64,000 nucleotides of DNA from Nitratireductor sp. (GTDB lineage: Bacteria; Pseudomonadota; Alphaproteobacteria; Rhizobiales; Rhizobiaceae): contig JACKJU010000010.1 of assembly GCA_020637805.1 (NCBI GenBank), positions 97,092 through 161,091 on the forward strand, written 5' to 3'. The position numbers were made by a program, and so were the translations under genes. Below the pieces are notes generated by a model, which was not told where the DNA came from, ran no database searches, and saw only the letters and a program-made list of their open reading frames with translations. Shown one piece after another: positions 44,634 through 55,636 of this stretch (within the stretch, counting starts at the first letter, position 1; each line of letters begins with the position of its first letter).

Positions 44634-45932
44634 ATGTTCACAAAAGCCAAATCAAGCATGGCAGCCTTTGCAACCCTTCTTGCGGTTTCCTCCGCATCCG
44701 TTCCCGCAAATGCCGAAGACACCATCAAGGTCGGCATTCTTCATTCGCTTTCGGGCACGATGGCGATCTCCGAAACGACCCTCAAAGACGCGATGCTCAT
44801 GCTCATCGATGAGCAGAACAAGAAGGGTGGACTTCTTGGCAAACAGCTTGAGGCCGTTGTCGTCGACCCGGCTTCCGACTGGCCGCTCTTTGCGGAAAAG
44901 GCTCGCGAACTGATTTCCGCCGACCAGGTTTCGGCCGTCTTCGGCTGCTGGACTTCCGTGTCCCGCAAATCCGTTCTGCCGGTCTTCAAGGAACTGAACT
45001 CGCTGCTCTTCTATCCCGTCCAGTATGAGGGCGAAGAATCCGAGCGCAACGTGTTCTACACCGGCGCCGCCCCGAACCAGCAGGCCATCCCTGCCGTTGA
45101 CTACCTGATGAACGAGGAAGGCGTTGAGCGCTGGGTACTTGCCGGTACCGACTACGTGTATCCGCGCACGACCAACAAGATCCTCGAGGCATACCTCAAG
45201 GCCAAGGGCGTTGCCGAAGAAGACATCATGATCAACTACACGCCATTCGGTCATTCCGACTGGCAGACGATCGTCTCCGACATCAAGGCATTCGGCTCGG
45301 CCGGCAAGAAGACCGCCGTCGTGTCGACTATCAACGGCGATGCCAACGTTCCCTTCTACAAGGAACTCGGCAACCAGGGTATCAAGGCAGAAGACATCCC
45401 GGTCGTCGCCTTCTCCGTGGGTGAAGAGGAACTTGCCGGTCTCGACACCGGTCCGCTGGTCGGCCACCTGGCTGCCTGGAACTACTTCCAGTCTGCCGAC
45501 ACCGAGGCCAACGCCGAATTCATCAAGACCTGGAAGGCCTATATCGGCGACGAAAAGCGCGTGACCAACGACCCGATGGAAGCGCACTACATCGGCTTCA
45601 ACATGTGGGTGAAGGCAGTTGAAAAGGCCGGCACGACCGACCCGGATGCCGTCATCGATGCAATCGTCGGCGTATCGGTTCCCAACCTGACCGGCGGCTA
45701 CTCGGCAATGATGCCGAACCACCACATCACCAAGCCGGTGCTGATCGGGGAAATCCAGGCCGACGGCCAGTTCGAGACGGTCTGGGAAACTTCCGGTCTC
45801 GTGGTTGGCGATGCGTGGTCCGACTATCTGCCGGACTCCAAGGACCTGATCTCCGATTGGCGCAAGCCGATGAACTGCGGCAACTTCAACACCGCATCGG
45901 GCAAGTGCCTGGGCTCGACCCCGGCCAACTAG
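44634..45932 (+). CDS. urtA: Urea ABC importer, periplasmic binding protein UrtA
   Basis: A 432-residue binding protein of the branched-chain-amino-acid-like family, with a signal peptide cleaved near AxA at residues 25-27 (PANAED). The mature start DTIKVGILHSLSGTMAISET and later FGCWTSVSRKSVLPVF, NSLLFYPVQYEGEE, and GFNMWVKAVEKAGTTDPDAV are characteristic of UrtA rather than LivK. It binds urea or short amides. It heads the five-gene urt operon directly behind a sigma-54 promoter. Confidence 0.95.
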   Translation: MFTKAKSSMAAFATLLAVSSASVPANAEDTIKVGILHSLSGTMAISETTLKDAMLMLIDEQNKKGGLLGKQLEAVVVDPASDWPLFAEKARELISADQVSAVFGCWTSVSRKSVLPVFKELNSLLFYPVQYEGEESERNVFYTGAAPNQQAIPAVDYLMNEEGVERWVLAGTDYVYPRTTNKILEAYLKAKGVAEEDIMINYTPFGHSDWQTIVSDIKAFGSAGKKTAVVSTINGDANVPFYKELGNQGIKAEDIPVVAFSVGEEELAGLDTGPLVGHLAAWNYFQSADTEANAEFIKTWKAYIGDEKRVTNDPMEAHYIGFNMWVKAVEKAGTTDPDAVIDAIVGVSVPNLTGGYSAMMPNHHITKPVLIGEIQADGQFETVWETSGLVVGDAWSDYLPDSKDLISDWRKPMNCGNFNTASGKCLGSTPAN

Positions 45933-45950
45933 GCGATCCGTCGATCCAAC

Positions 45951-45976
45951 GGCGCACCTTTCATGGGAGGTGCGCC
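45951..45976 (+). terminator. Intercistronic hairpin after urtA
   Basis: Perfect nine-base-pair stem GGCGCACCT/AGGTGCGCC with an eight-base loop, no T run, 18 bases after the urtA stop. As after dppA, it probably stabilises the binding-protein message or trims downstream expression. Confidence 0.6.
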
Positions 45977-46059
45977 GCGACCAACCTTCCCGGGCGAACT
46001 CCTCCTCCTCCCGTCGCCCGGGAAGGCTTTCCCAAAGGAAAACCTGAAGGCAGGCTCCT

Positions 46060-47772
46060 ATGACACACGAAATCGTCCATCGGCCATATCCGCGCGGCCG
46101 CAACCGCAACTCGCCCCGCACGCGGGCAGTGGCGATTGAAGGAAGATGCGGCGAGGGCCGCCGCGTGCAAGCACTCATGGCTGCCTTCTGTGCATTCCTC
46201 GTTTTTCTTTTCCTGATGTTCGCAAATGCTGCGCATGCCGACGAGGCTTCCGTTCGCGCCATCATTTCCAAGTTCGCGGACGCCGAGGGTTTCAGCCAGG
46301 TCGAGAAGGTGATCGATGAACTGGCTGCGACCGGCGATCCCCTTGCGGTGCGCACGCTGAATGCGCTGAACGATGGAAAGCTGCAGGTAAAGCGCGGCGG
46401 CACCGTCTACATTGAGGAAAACGGCAAGTTTCTCGATCCGATAACCGGGGAGCCGGTTGACGGTGCGGACACTTCGGGTCTCGACAAGGTCAAGATCAAG
46501 AACTCCCTGCGCCGCACCATTTCCGCCGCCCTTTCCGGCATGACGCTGATGGCAAAGGATCCGGCGATCCGCTCGCAGGCTGCCAGCACGATTTTCGATT
46601 CATCCGACGCAAGTCAGCTGGAAGCGCTGGAAAAAGCGCTGGCTGCGGAAACTGTTCCATCGATCCGGGAGCAGATGGAAGAGGCCAAGGCCTCTATCCA
46701 GCTCTTCAATTCCAATGACCCGGCGGAAGTTTCAACAGCGCTCGGTACGATCAAGGCGCGCGGTAATCGCGCAGCGCTTGCGCTGCTGTCGAAATACGCG
46801 GCCAGCGCCGACGGCGAGCTGAAGGAACAGGCAGACGCCGCAATCAGCTCTGTCGAGGAAACGCTTTCCATGTGGGAAGCAGGACAGAACGTCTGGTACG
46901 GCATTTCGCTCGGCTCGGTTCTGTTTCTTGCGGCCATCGGTCTTGCCATCACATTCGGGGTGATGGGCGTCATCAACATGGCGCATGGCGAGATGGTCAT
47001 GCTGGGTGCATACACCACCTTTGTGGTTCAGGAACTCATCCGCACATCCGCTCCCGGACTTTTCGAATACTCGCTGCTCATTGCCCTGCCGATGGCTTTT
47101 CTGGTCGCAGGCGGTGTCGGCCTGTTGATGGAACGCTCGATCATCCGGTTTCTTTATGGTCGGCCGCTCGAAACGCTTCTGGCAACATGGGGCGTATCGC
47201 TGATCCTGCAGCAGGCTGTTCGAACGATTTTCGGCCCCACCAACCGCGAGGTTGGCAATCCGGACTGGATGTCGGGTGCCTTTACCCTGGGCGAAATGAG
47301 CCTGACCTGGAACAGGGTCTGGATCGTCTGCTTCTCGCTTGCCATGTTCGTCGCCCTGCAGTTCGTACTGAAGAAGACCTATTTCGGCCTGCAGATGCGC
47401 GCCGTGACCCAGAACCGGCGCATGGCTTCCTCCATGGCAATTCGCACGCCCTGGGTCGATGCGATGACATTTGCGCTTGGGTCGGGAATTGCGGGCCTCG
47501 CGGGCGTGGCGCTGTCCCAGATCGATAACGTTTCGCCCAACCTCGGCCAGAGCTACATCATCGACAGCTTCATGGTCGTGGTCTTCGGCGGCGTTGGCAA
47601 TCTCTGGGGAACGCTTATCGGTGCCTTTACCCTCGGCATCGCCAACAAGTTCCTCGAACCTTATGCGGGCGCCGTGCTGGGCAAGATTCTGGTACTGGTA
47701 TTCATCATCCTCTTCATCCAGCGGCGGCCGCGCGGCCTGTTCGCACAGAAGGGAAGGGCGGTTGAGGCATGA
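46060..47772 (+). CDS. urtB: Urea ABC importer, permease UrtB
   Basis: A permease of up to 570 residues. A hydrophobic signal-like segment (about 40-60, ending NAAHA) is followed by a soluble, probably periplasmic, helical domain of about 210 residues that is usual in proteobacterial UrtB. The LivH-type membrane part starts near residue 290 with GVMGVINMAHGEMVMLGAYTTF. The ATG at 46060 gives an arginine-rich 39-residue lead; ATG 46177 is the alternative start. It overlaps urtC by four bases (ATGA). Confidence 0.9.
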   Translation: MTHEIVHRPYPRGRNRNSPRTRAVAIEGRCGEGRRVQALMAAFCAFLVFLFLMFANAAHADEASVRAIISKFADAEGFSQVEKVIDELAATGDPLAVRTLNALNDGKLQVKRGGTVYIEENGKFLDPITGEPVDGADTSGLDKVKIKNSLRRTISAALSGMTLMAKDPAIRSQAASTIFDSSDASQLEALEKALAAETVPSIREQMEEAKASIQLFNSNDPAEVSTALGTIKARGNRAALALLSKYAASADGELKEQADAAISSVEETLSMWEAGQNVWYGISLGSVLFLAAIGLAITFGVMGVINMAHGEMVMLGAYTTFVVQELIRTSAPGLFEYSLLIALPMAFLVAGGVGLLMERSIIRFLYGRPLETLLATWGVSLILQQAVRTIFGPTNREVGNPDWMSGAFTLGEMSLTWNRVWIVCFSLAMFVALQFVLKKTYFGLQMRAVTQNRRMASSMAIRTPWVDAMTFALGSGIAGLAGVALSQIDNVSPNLGQSYIIDSFMVVVFGGVGNLWGTLIGAFTLGIANKFLEPYAGAVLGKILVLVFIILFIQRRPRGLFAQKGRAVEA

Positions 47773-48914
47773 TCTTCGGACACTTTCTCAAACAGGGCCT
47801 CGCTTCCCGCTATGTTCAGGTAGCGGTCCTGATCCTGCTGGCCGTCGCCGTAATGGTGCCGGTCCTCAACCTGGCCGTACCACCCGGCAACCCGTTTCAT
47901 CTGCCGGACCATTGGGTGCCGCTGCTCGGCAAGTATCTCTGCTACGCCATGCTGGCGCTTGCACTCGATCTTGTCTGGGGGTTCTGCGGCATTCTCTCGC
48001 TGGGCCATGCCGCATTCTTCGCCCTCGGCGGTTATGCAATGGGCATGTACCTGATGCGCCAGATCGGCAGCCGCGGTGTCTATGGCAACCCGGTCCTGCC
48101 GGATTTCATGGTCTTCCTGAACTACAAGGAACTGCCCTGGTTCTGGTACGGCTTCGACAATTTCTGGTTCGCCGCGCTGATGGTCGTGGCTGTCCCGTCG
48201 CTGCTGGCATTCGTCTTCGGCTGGCTTGCTTTCAGGAGCCGCGTTGCTGGCGTCTATCTGTCAATCATCACACAGGCGATGACCTATGCCCTGCTGCTCG
48301 CATTCTTCCGCAATGACATGGGGTTCGGCGGCAACAACGGATTGACTGACTTCAAGGAAATCATCGGCTTTGATGTATCGGCAGGTTCCACCCGCCTTGG
48401 CCTCTTCGTCGCGACTGCATTGTTCCTGATTGCCTCGCTCGTCATCATATCCTCGGTCGTTGCCTCGAAGTATGGAAAAATCCTTGTCGCGGTTCGCGAC
48501 GCGGAACCACGAACCCGCTTTATCGGCTACCGGCCGGAGAACGTGAAACTGTTCGCGTTCGTGCTTTCCGCAGCCATCGCAGGCATTGCCGGCGCGCTTT
48601 ACGTGCCGCAGGTCGGCATCATCAACCCGGGCGAATTCGCGCCCGCCAACTCCATTGAAGTGGTGGTATGGACGGCCGTGGGCGGCAGGGGAACCTTGGT
48701 TGGCCCGATCCTCGGTGCCATCCTCGTCAATGCCGGCAAGAGCTGGTTTACAGGCGTGCTGCCCGAGTTCTGGCTGTTTGCCCTTGGCGGGCTCTTCATC
48801 TTCGTCACGCTGTTCCTTCCCAAGGGCATTCTCGGTCTGATCGGACAGGTCAAGGCATCCGCCCGCGCCCGCAGGGAAAAACGGGCTGCTGAACAACAGG
48901 TCTTGGCCGAATAG
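47769..48914 (+). CDS. urtC: Urea ABC importer, permease UrtC
   Basis: A 381-residue LivM-type permease with about ten hydrophobic segments. Characteristic blocks are DLVWGFCGILSLGHAAFFALGGYA, YLSIITQAMTYALLLAFFRNDMGFGGNNGLTDF and GRGTLVGPILGA near the C-terminus. It pairs with UrtB to form the channel. Coupled to urtB, and eight bases before urtD. Confidence 0.95.
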   Translation: MIFGHFLKQGLASRYVQVAVLILLAVAVMVPVLNLAVPPGNPFHLPDHWVPLLGKYLCYAMLALALDLVWGFCGILSLGHAAFFALGGYAMGMYLMRQIGSRGVYGNPVLPDFMVFLNYKELPWFWYGFDNFWFAALMVVAVPSLLAFVFGWLAFRSRVAGVYLSIITQAMTYALLLAFFRNDMGFGGNNGLTDFKEIIGFDVSAGSTRLGLFVATALFLIASLVIISSVVASKYGKILVAVRDAEPRTRFIGYRPENVKLFAFVLSAAIAGIAGALYVPQVGIINPGEFAPANSIEVVVWTAVGGRGTLVGPILGAILVNAGKSWFTGVLPEFWLFALGGLFIFVTLFLPKGILGLIGQVKASARARREKRAAEQQVLAE

Positions 48915-48922
48915 GAGGCACC

Positions 48923-49732
48923 ATGAACGACGTGATGGAAAAGACGCCAGCCACGGCCGCAGGTAGCCAGCACCCGGCCCAGCGCGAGCACAAGGCCAAA
49001 TTCCTGCTCTACCTGAGCGGTGTCTCGGTTGCCTTTGATGGCTTCAAGGCGATCAACAATCTCTCGCTGTTCCTGGAGCCGGGAGAAATGCGGGCCATCA
49101 TCGGCCCCAACGGCGCCGGCAAGACAACGATGATGGACATCATCACCGGCAAGACGAGGCCCGATGAAGGCGAGGTTTTCTTCGATGGTGACATCGACCT
49201 GACAAAGCATGACGAGGCCGACATCGCCAACATGGGGATCGGGCGGAAGTTCCAGAAACCGACGGTATTCGAGACACTTTCGGTCGAGGACAACATCCTT
49301 CTTGCACTGGCAGGTCAGCGCCGCGCACTTCCGGCTCTGTTTTACCGGTCCAATGCAGCTGACATGGCGAAGATCGGGGAAATCCTCGATACGGTGCGGC
49401 TCTCCGACCGCAGGCAGGACCTTGCTGCCAATCTTTCGCATGGCCAGAAGCAATGGCTCGAAATCGGGATGCTGCTCGCCCAGAAACCGAAACTGCTTTT
49501 GGTCGACGAACCCGTTGCCGGCATGACGGACTCGGAAACCGAGGAAACGGCAAAATTGCTCCGCGAGATCGCCCGCGAACAGTCTGTCGTCGTGGTCGAG
49601 CACGACATGCACTTTGTCCGCGAACTGGGCGTCAAGGTTACCTGCCTTCACGAGGGCAGTGTGCTGGCCGAGGGATCCCTCGACCACGTGTCGTCGAACC
49701 AGAAGGTCATCGATGTATATCTGGGAAGGTAG
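48923..49732 (+). CDS. urtD: Urea ABC importer, ATPase UrtD
   Basis: A 269-residue LivG-type ATPase. Walker A GPNGAGKTT lies near residues 60-68, Q-loop KFQKPTVFETLSVEDN, the signature region reads LSHGQKQWLEIG in place of LSGGQ (normal for this family), Walker B LLLVDEPVAGMT and H-loop VVEHDM. A polar N-terminal tail of about 30 residues precedes the domain. AGGAGG ribosome site. Confidence 0.95.
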   Translation: MNDVMEKTPATAAGSQHPAQREHKAKFLLYLSGVSVAFDGFKAINNLSLFLEPGEMRAIIGPNGAGKTTMMDIITGKTRPDEGEVFFDGDIDLTKHDEADIANMGIGRKFQKPTVFETLSVEDNILLALAGQRRALPALFYRSNAADMAKIGEILDTVRLSDRRQDLAANLSHGQKQWLEIGMLLAQKPKLLLVDEPVAGMTDSETEETAKLLREIAREQSVVVVEHDMHFVRELGVKVTCLHEGSVLAEGSLDHVSSNQKVIDVYLGR

Positions 49733-49743
49733 GGGACGGCTCG

Positions 49744-50439
49744 ATGCTTGAAGTCAGAAACGTCAAACTGAACTATGGCGCAGCGCAGGCCTTGCGCGGC
49801 GTGACGCTGGAAGCCGCCACCGGAAGCATCACCTGCATCCTGGGAAGAAACGGTGTCGGCAAGACATCGCTCATCCGTGCCATTGCCGGGCATCATCCGC
49901 TGACTTCCGGCGATATCGTCTTTGATGGCCATTCGCTTGTCGGAAAGCCGCCGCATGCGCGTGCCCGCGCCGGGATTTCGCTCGTACCCCAGGGCCGTGA
50001 AATCTTCCCGCTGCTTACCGTCAAGGAGAACCTCGAGACCGGATTTGCGCCGCTCAAGGGCTCCATGCGTTCCATACCCGGGCATGTCTTCGAACTGTTT
50101 CCGGTACTGAAGGAAATGCTGGGACGGCGCGGCGGCGACCTCTCCGGCGGGCAGCAGCAGCAATTGGCGATAGGCCGGGCGCTGGTCATGCGTCCGAGGC
50201 TGCTCATGCTGGACGAACCGACCGAGGGCATCCAGCCCTCGATCATCAAGGATATCGGCCGGGCGATCCGCTACCTCAAGGAGGAGGAAGGCCTGACCAT
50301 CCTGCTTGTCGAGCAGTATCTGGATTTCTGCCGGGAACTTGCAGACAAGGTCTTCATCATCGAACGCGGTGAAGTCGTTCACGAAGGCGATGCGGCAAGC
50401 CTCGACAGGCCGGCAGTGCGCGACCTTCTTACCGTTTGA
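49744..50439 (+). CDS. urtE: Urea ABC importer, ATPase UrtE
   Basis: A 231-residue LivF-type ATPase: Walker A GRNGVGKTS near residues 36-44, LVPQGREIFPLLTVKENL, signature LSGGQQQQLAIGRAL, Walker B LLMLDEPTEGIQPS. The start MLEVRNVKLNYGAAQALRG matches UrtE. It is the last gene of the operon; the next features are a hairpin and a converging gene, so no urease genes follow. Confidence 0.95.
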   Translation: MLEVRNVKLNYGAAQALRGVTLEAATGSITCILGRNGVGKTSLIRAIAGHHPLTSGDIVFDGHSLVGKPPHARARAGISLVPQGREIFPLLTVKENLETGFAPLKGSMRSIPGHVFELFPVLKEMLGRRGGDLSGGQQQQLAIGRALVMRPRLLMLDEPTEGIQPSIIKDIGRAIRYLKEEEGLTILLVEQYLDFCRELADKVFIIERGEVVHEGDAASLDRPAVRDLLTV

Positions 50440-50459
50440 CCGCTTCGGAATGACAAAGA

Positions 50460-50485
50460 CCCGCGCTGCATTGAGCGAGCGCGGG
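50460..50485. terminator. Hairpin between convergent urtE and the OmpA-type lipoprotein gene
   Basis: Eight-base-pair stem CCCGCGCT/AGCGCGGG with a ten-base loop. There is no marked T run on either side, but its place between two converging stops suggests a bidirectional terminator. Confidence 0.6.
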
Positions 50486-50512
50486 CCTGGATACTGAAAT
50501 GCTGGTTGGATA

Positions 50513-51178
50513 TCAGCCTTCGTAGGGCGTAATCCGGATTTCCACGCGGCGGTTCTGCTGGCGGCCGAATTCGGTCGAGTTGTCGGCGATCGGGCGGGTT
50601 TCGCCAAAGCCGACTACCAGAAGACGGCGCGGATCGACGTTGCGGCTTCTCAGATACTGGCCGACCGAAATTGCGCGGCGCTCGGAAAGCTGCTGGTTGT
50701 ATTCCGCGCTGCCGGTATTGTCGGTATGGCCGTCAATGTCGAGCAGCGTCTGCGGATACTTGTTCAGAACGATCGCAACGGAATCGAGGACGCCGTAGAA
50801 GTTGCCGTTGATATCGGCAGAATCGCTGGCGAATGTCACATTGCCCGGCATGTTCAGGATGATTTGCTTGCCCGAACGCGAAACGCTGACGCCGGAGTTG
50901 AGCAGTTCCTGGCGCAATTCCTGCTCCTGGCGATCCATGTAGTTGCCGATGCCGCCACCCACGAGAGCGCCAATACCCGCGCCGACAAGAGCCGCCTTGC
51001 GCTGGTCCTTGCCGCCCTTGTCCTTGGCGACCAGAAGGCCGGTCAGCGCGCCCACGGCAGCACCCACTGCTGCTCCGCCGGCGGTGTTATTGCGCTGCGG
51101 CTGGCCGGTCAGTGGATCATTGGTCGTCTGGCATGAAGCGAGTGCAAGCGCGCTCGCGAGAATGATGGCCTTTTTCAT
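50513..51178 (-). CDS. OmpA-family lipoprotein with glycine-zipper segment
   Basis: A 221-residue outer-membrane lipoprotein. The lipobox LASC puts the lipidated cysteine at residue 16. Residues about 33-80 are glycine/alanine-rich (GGAAVGAAVGALTGLL and ALVGAGIGALVGGGIG), a glycine-zipper segment. The C-terminal OmpA peptidoglycan-binding domain (about 105-221) has TLLDIDGHTDNTGSAEYNQQLSERRA and NRRVEIRI. This is the YiaD-like layout, linking outer membrane to cell wall. Its 5' region carries a palindrome ACCGCTCC/GGAGCGGT (51208-51225). Confidence 0.9.
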   Translation of the reverse strand: MKKAIILASALALASCQTTNDPLTGQPQRNNTAGGAAVGAAVGALTGLLVAKDKGGKDQRKAALVGAGIGALVGGGIGNYMDRQEQELRQELLNSGVSVSRSGKQIILNMPGNVTFASDSADINGNFYGVLDSVAIVLNKYPQTLLDIDGHTDNTGSAEYNQQLSERRAISVGQYLRSRNVDPRRLLVVGFGETRPIADNSTEFGRQQNRRVEIRITPYEG

Positions 51179-51312
51179 AGGTATTGCCCCTTCGTAGACT
51201 GCCCATCACCGCTCCCCGGAGCGGTTCAAATGAATTTCAGCGTCGATATCTTCGGCGCTGATCCCTCTATGGCGCGTTGTTGCGGCAAAGAGCGGCGAAA
51301 GTGTGATTCGGC

Positions 51313-51642
51313 TCAGAGACGGCCGCTGAACTCGAAATGGCGCGGCTTGGTCAGGAAGCTGACGCCTATCATGTTGCCGCTGCGCCAGACCAGCCGGCAT
51401 ACCGTGCGTGTCTGCTTCGTATAGTTTGCGAGTATGAAGCGCTTGGGGAGTTCGCCGCACGAAACCTCGAGTTTCGCACCGGCGGGGGACAGATCGTGGA
51501 TCAGGCAGGCAACCCCGTACTTGCTTCCATCGAGAATGATCTCACTGAGATCGCGTGCCGGATCGCGCGGAAATGCACGCTTTTCGGTCACATCCTCGAA
51601 TTGTCCGGGGGCTGGCCCCTGTCCGGTCGCGATGGCGCGCAT
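51313..51642 (-). CDS. PilZ-domain protein
   Basis: A 109-residue single-domain protein. The cyclic-di-GMP-binding motifs are visible: RAFPR (an RxxxR-type motif, about residues 22-26) and HDLSPAGAK (DxSxxG, about 49-57). It probably acts as a small cyclic-di-GMP effector, for example on motility or exopolysaccharide, but no partner gene is adjacent. GGAGG lies just upstream of the start. It is upstream of the lipoprotein gene and downstream of gyrB, all on the minus strand. Confidence 0.85.
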   Translation of the reverse strand: MRAIATGQGPAPGQFEDVTEKRAFPRDPARDLSEIILDGSKYGVACLIHDLSPAGAKLEVSCGELPKRFILANYTKQTRTVCRLVWRSGNMIGVSFLTKPRHFEFSGRL

Positions 51643-51743
51643 GCCGGAACCTCCGCCCTTTTACGCTCGTGAAATGGTTGTCAATCACGTCTATGATGTA
51701 CGCGCAGAAGGTAAACGGATGGTAAAATCTGATCTGTGCAGGG

Positions 51744-54194
<2,451 letters not shown>

Positions 54195-54289
54195 TGGGTG
54201 TTCCGCATCCAGTTGGCCCGAAGGAGAAATCGGGGGCCTCATTCACAATGCCCTGACACTTTGGCGAATCAGGGCGATTTCGTGCATCA

Positions 54290-54318
54290 AATATAGGTGT
54301 TTTTGCCCCGAAAACCAA
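54290..54318 (-). promoter_or_regulatory. gyrB promoter
   Basis: On the minus strand: TTGGTT, a 17-base spacer, TATATT. Transcription should start near 54283, giving a leader of about 90 bases. It is back to back with the promoter for the L,D-transpeptidase gene, with about 30 bases between the two -35 boxes. Confidence 0.65.
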
Positions 54319-54346
54319 ACTTTCAGGTCTGTTGATGAGTGTTTGT

Positions 54347-54375
54347 TTGGCGTTTTCACCTGTTTCGCGCATAAT
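54347..54375 (+). promoter_or_regulatory. Promoter of the L,D-transpeptidase gene
   Basis: TTGGCG (54347-54352), a 17-base spacer and CATAAT (54370-54375), about 80 bases before the start codon. Spacing and the -10 box are near consensus. Confidence 0.6.
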
Positions 54376-54456
54376 CTTTCACGGGCACTCATCGGCAGAC
54401 ATGACGGGCACAGCAAGCCGGGCTTTTGAGCGAGCAGCGATTGAAGGGAGAAAGGC

Positions 54457-55488
54457 ATGAAATACCGGAAATTTGTTTGTTTCAGCCGCAGAAACCTGCT
54501 CTCCGGTGCCGGTGTGATTGCACTTGCCGGAGCCACTGGCATGACAGGACTTTCCAGGGTTTTTGCTCAAACCGAATTGCCGGTGCAGAGCCTCAAGCCC
54601 GGGCAATGGAGCTGGTTTCCCGAGCGGGCGACTACAGGTCCGGTTGCCGTAGTGGTATCGCTCACAGACCAGCTTGCCTTCGTCTACCGCAACGGGGTTC
54701 GTATCGGTGTGTCCACCGTGTCTTCCGGGAGGAAGGGGTATGAGACTCCGACTGGGGTATTCACTGTTCTCCGCAAGGAAAAGATGCACCACTCGTCAGC
54801 CTACAACAATGCGCCGATGCCTGACAGCCAGTTCTTCTTCAATGGCTGCGCCCTGCATGCAGGTGGCTTGCCGGGCTATCCTAGCTCGCATGGCTGCGTG
54901 CATCTGCCCAGGCCGTTTGCCGACCTTCTGTTTCCGATCACTCACAACGGTACGCCGGTCATCGTGACTCGGGAGCGTTCTGGCGTGGGAACTCTGGCGC
55001 ATGCCGGCCTTATCATGACGGAAAACGATCTTCAGACCCTGGAGAAGATGACGGGAAACATTCGCGCCAAGGGACTGCCCACAGATCAGAAGGGTAAGAA
55101 TCCGAATGCATTCTCGATACTGATCTCTGCGGCTGACGAGAAGGTGTATGGTGTCTTGAATGGCGACATCATTCTGGAGGAACCGGTCTCCATCCAGAAT
55201 GACCGCTGGCCTGTTGGCACGCATGTGTTCATCCTTCACGGGATCAATGAGAATGGCCAGCACTACAATTGGGTGGCAGTGGGCCTGGGAAGTGGCCACG
55301 AATCCCGCGTCGACGAACAGAAGGAAGTTGCGGCTACCCAGCGGATTCGCATGAGCAACCGTGCCTATCAGTTGATTGCCGAATATGTGCATGCAGGGTC
55401 GACCTACATGCTTACCGATCTGCCTGCACATCCCTCGACGCGAACCAGCCTGGATTTCGTCATCATGCGCGACGCCAAGGTAAGCTGA
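54457..55488 (+). CDS. L,D-transpeptidase (YkuD domain)
   Basis: A 343-residue periplasmic enzyme that crosslinks peptidoglycan at the meso-diaminopimelate residue or attaches proteins to it. A twin-arginine-like signal is present (SRRNLLSG, Arg-11 and Arg-12, then a hydrophobic core to an AQT site near residue 38). The YkuD motif is complete: His-134 in LHAGGLPGYPSSHGCVHL, with SHGC at 144-147 and nucleophile Cys-147. About 170 further residues follow the catalytic domain, with no motif I recognise. It is divergent from gyrB. Confidence 0.9.
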   Translation: MKYRKFVCFSRRNLLSGAGVIALAGATGMTGLSRVFAQTELPVQSLKPGQWSWFPERATTGPVAVVVSLTDQLAFVYRNGVRIGVSTVSSGRKGYETPTGVFTVLRKEKMHHSSAYNNAPMPDSQFFFNGCALHAGGLPGYPSSHGCVHLPRPFADLLFPITHNGTPVIVTRERSGVGTLAHAGLIMTENDLQTLEKMTGNIRAKGLPTDQKGKNPNAFSILISAADEKVYGVLNGDIILEEPVSIQNDRWPVGTHVFILHGINENGQHYNWVAVGLGSGHESRVDEQKEVAATQRIRMSNRAYQLIAEYVHAGSTYMLTDLPAHPSTRTSLDFVIMRDAKVS

Positions 55489-55636
55489 ACAGGAAACTGC
55501 CGAATTTCTCGTTCGCTCTGGAAAACTCGATTCCGGTTTTCCATATCGGAGCAAGAGGTTGCGAGCGGGATGCGAGGAAGTGGCCGACGTACAGCACGCT
55601 TCGCCGGGACCGCGCTTGCGAATGAGGCAAAGCCAG

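Noticed and set aside
44652..46403. Open frame of 583 codons on the minus strand across urtA and the start of urtB
   Set aside because: Antisense to a clear UrtA protein with a signal peptide. The antisense product is compositionally odd, matches nothing known and spans two real genes.
48923..49732. Degenerate signature (LSHGQ) in UrtD as evidence of an inactive ATP site
   Set aside because: This variant is usual in UrtD and LivG-type ATPases and is not comparable to the LTADA change in GlpT.
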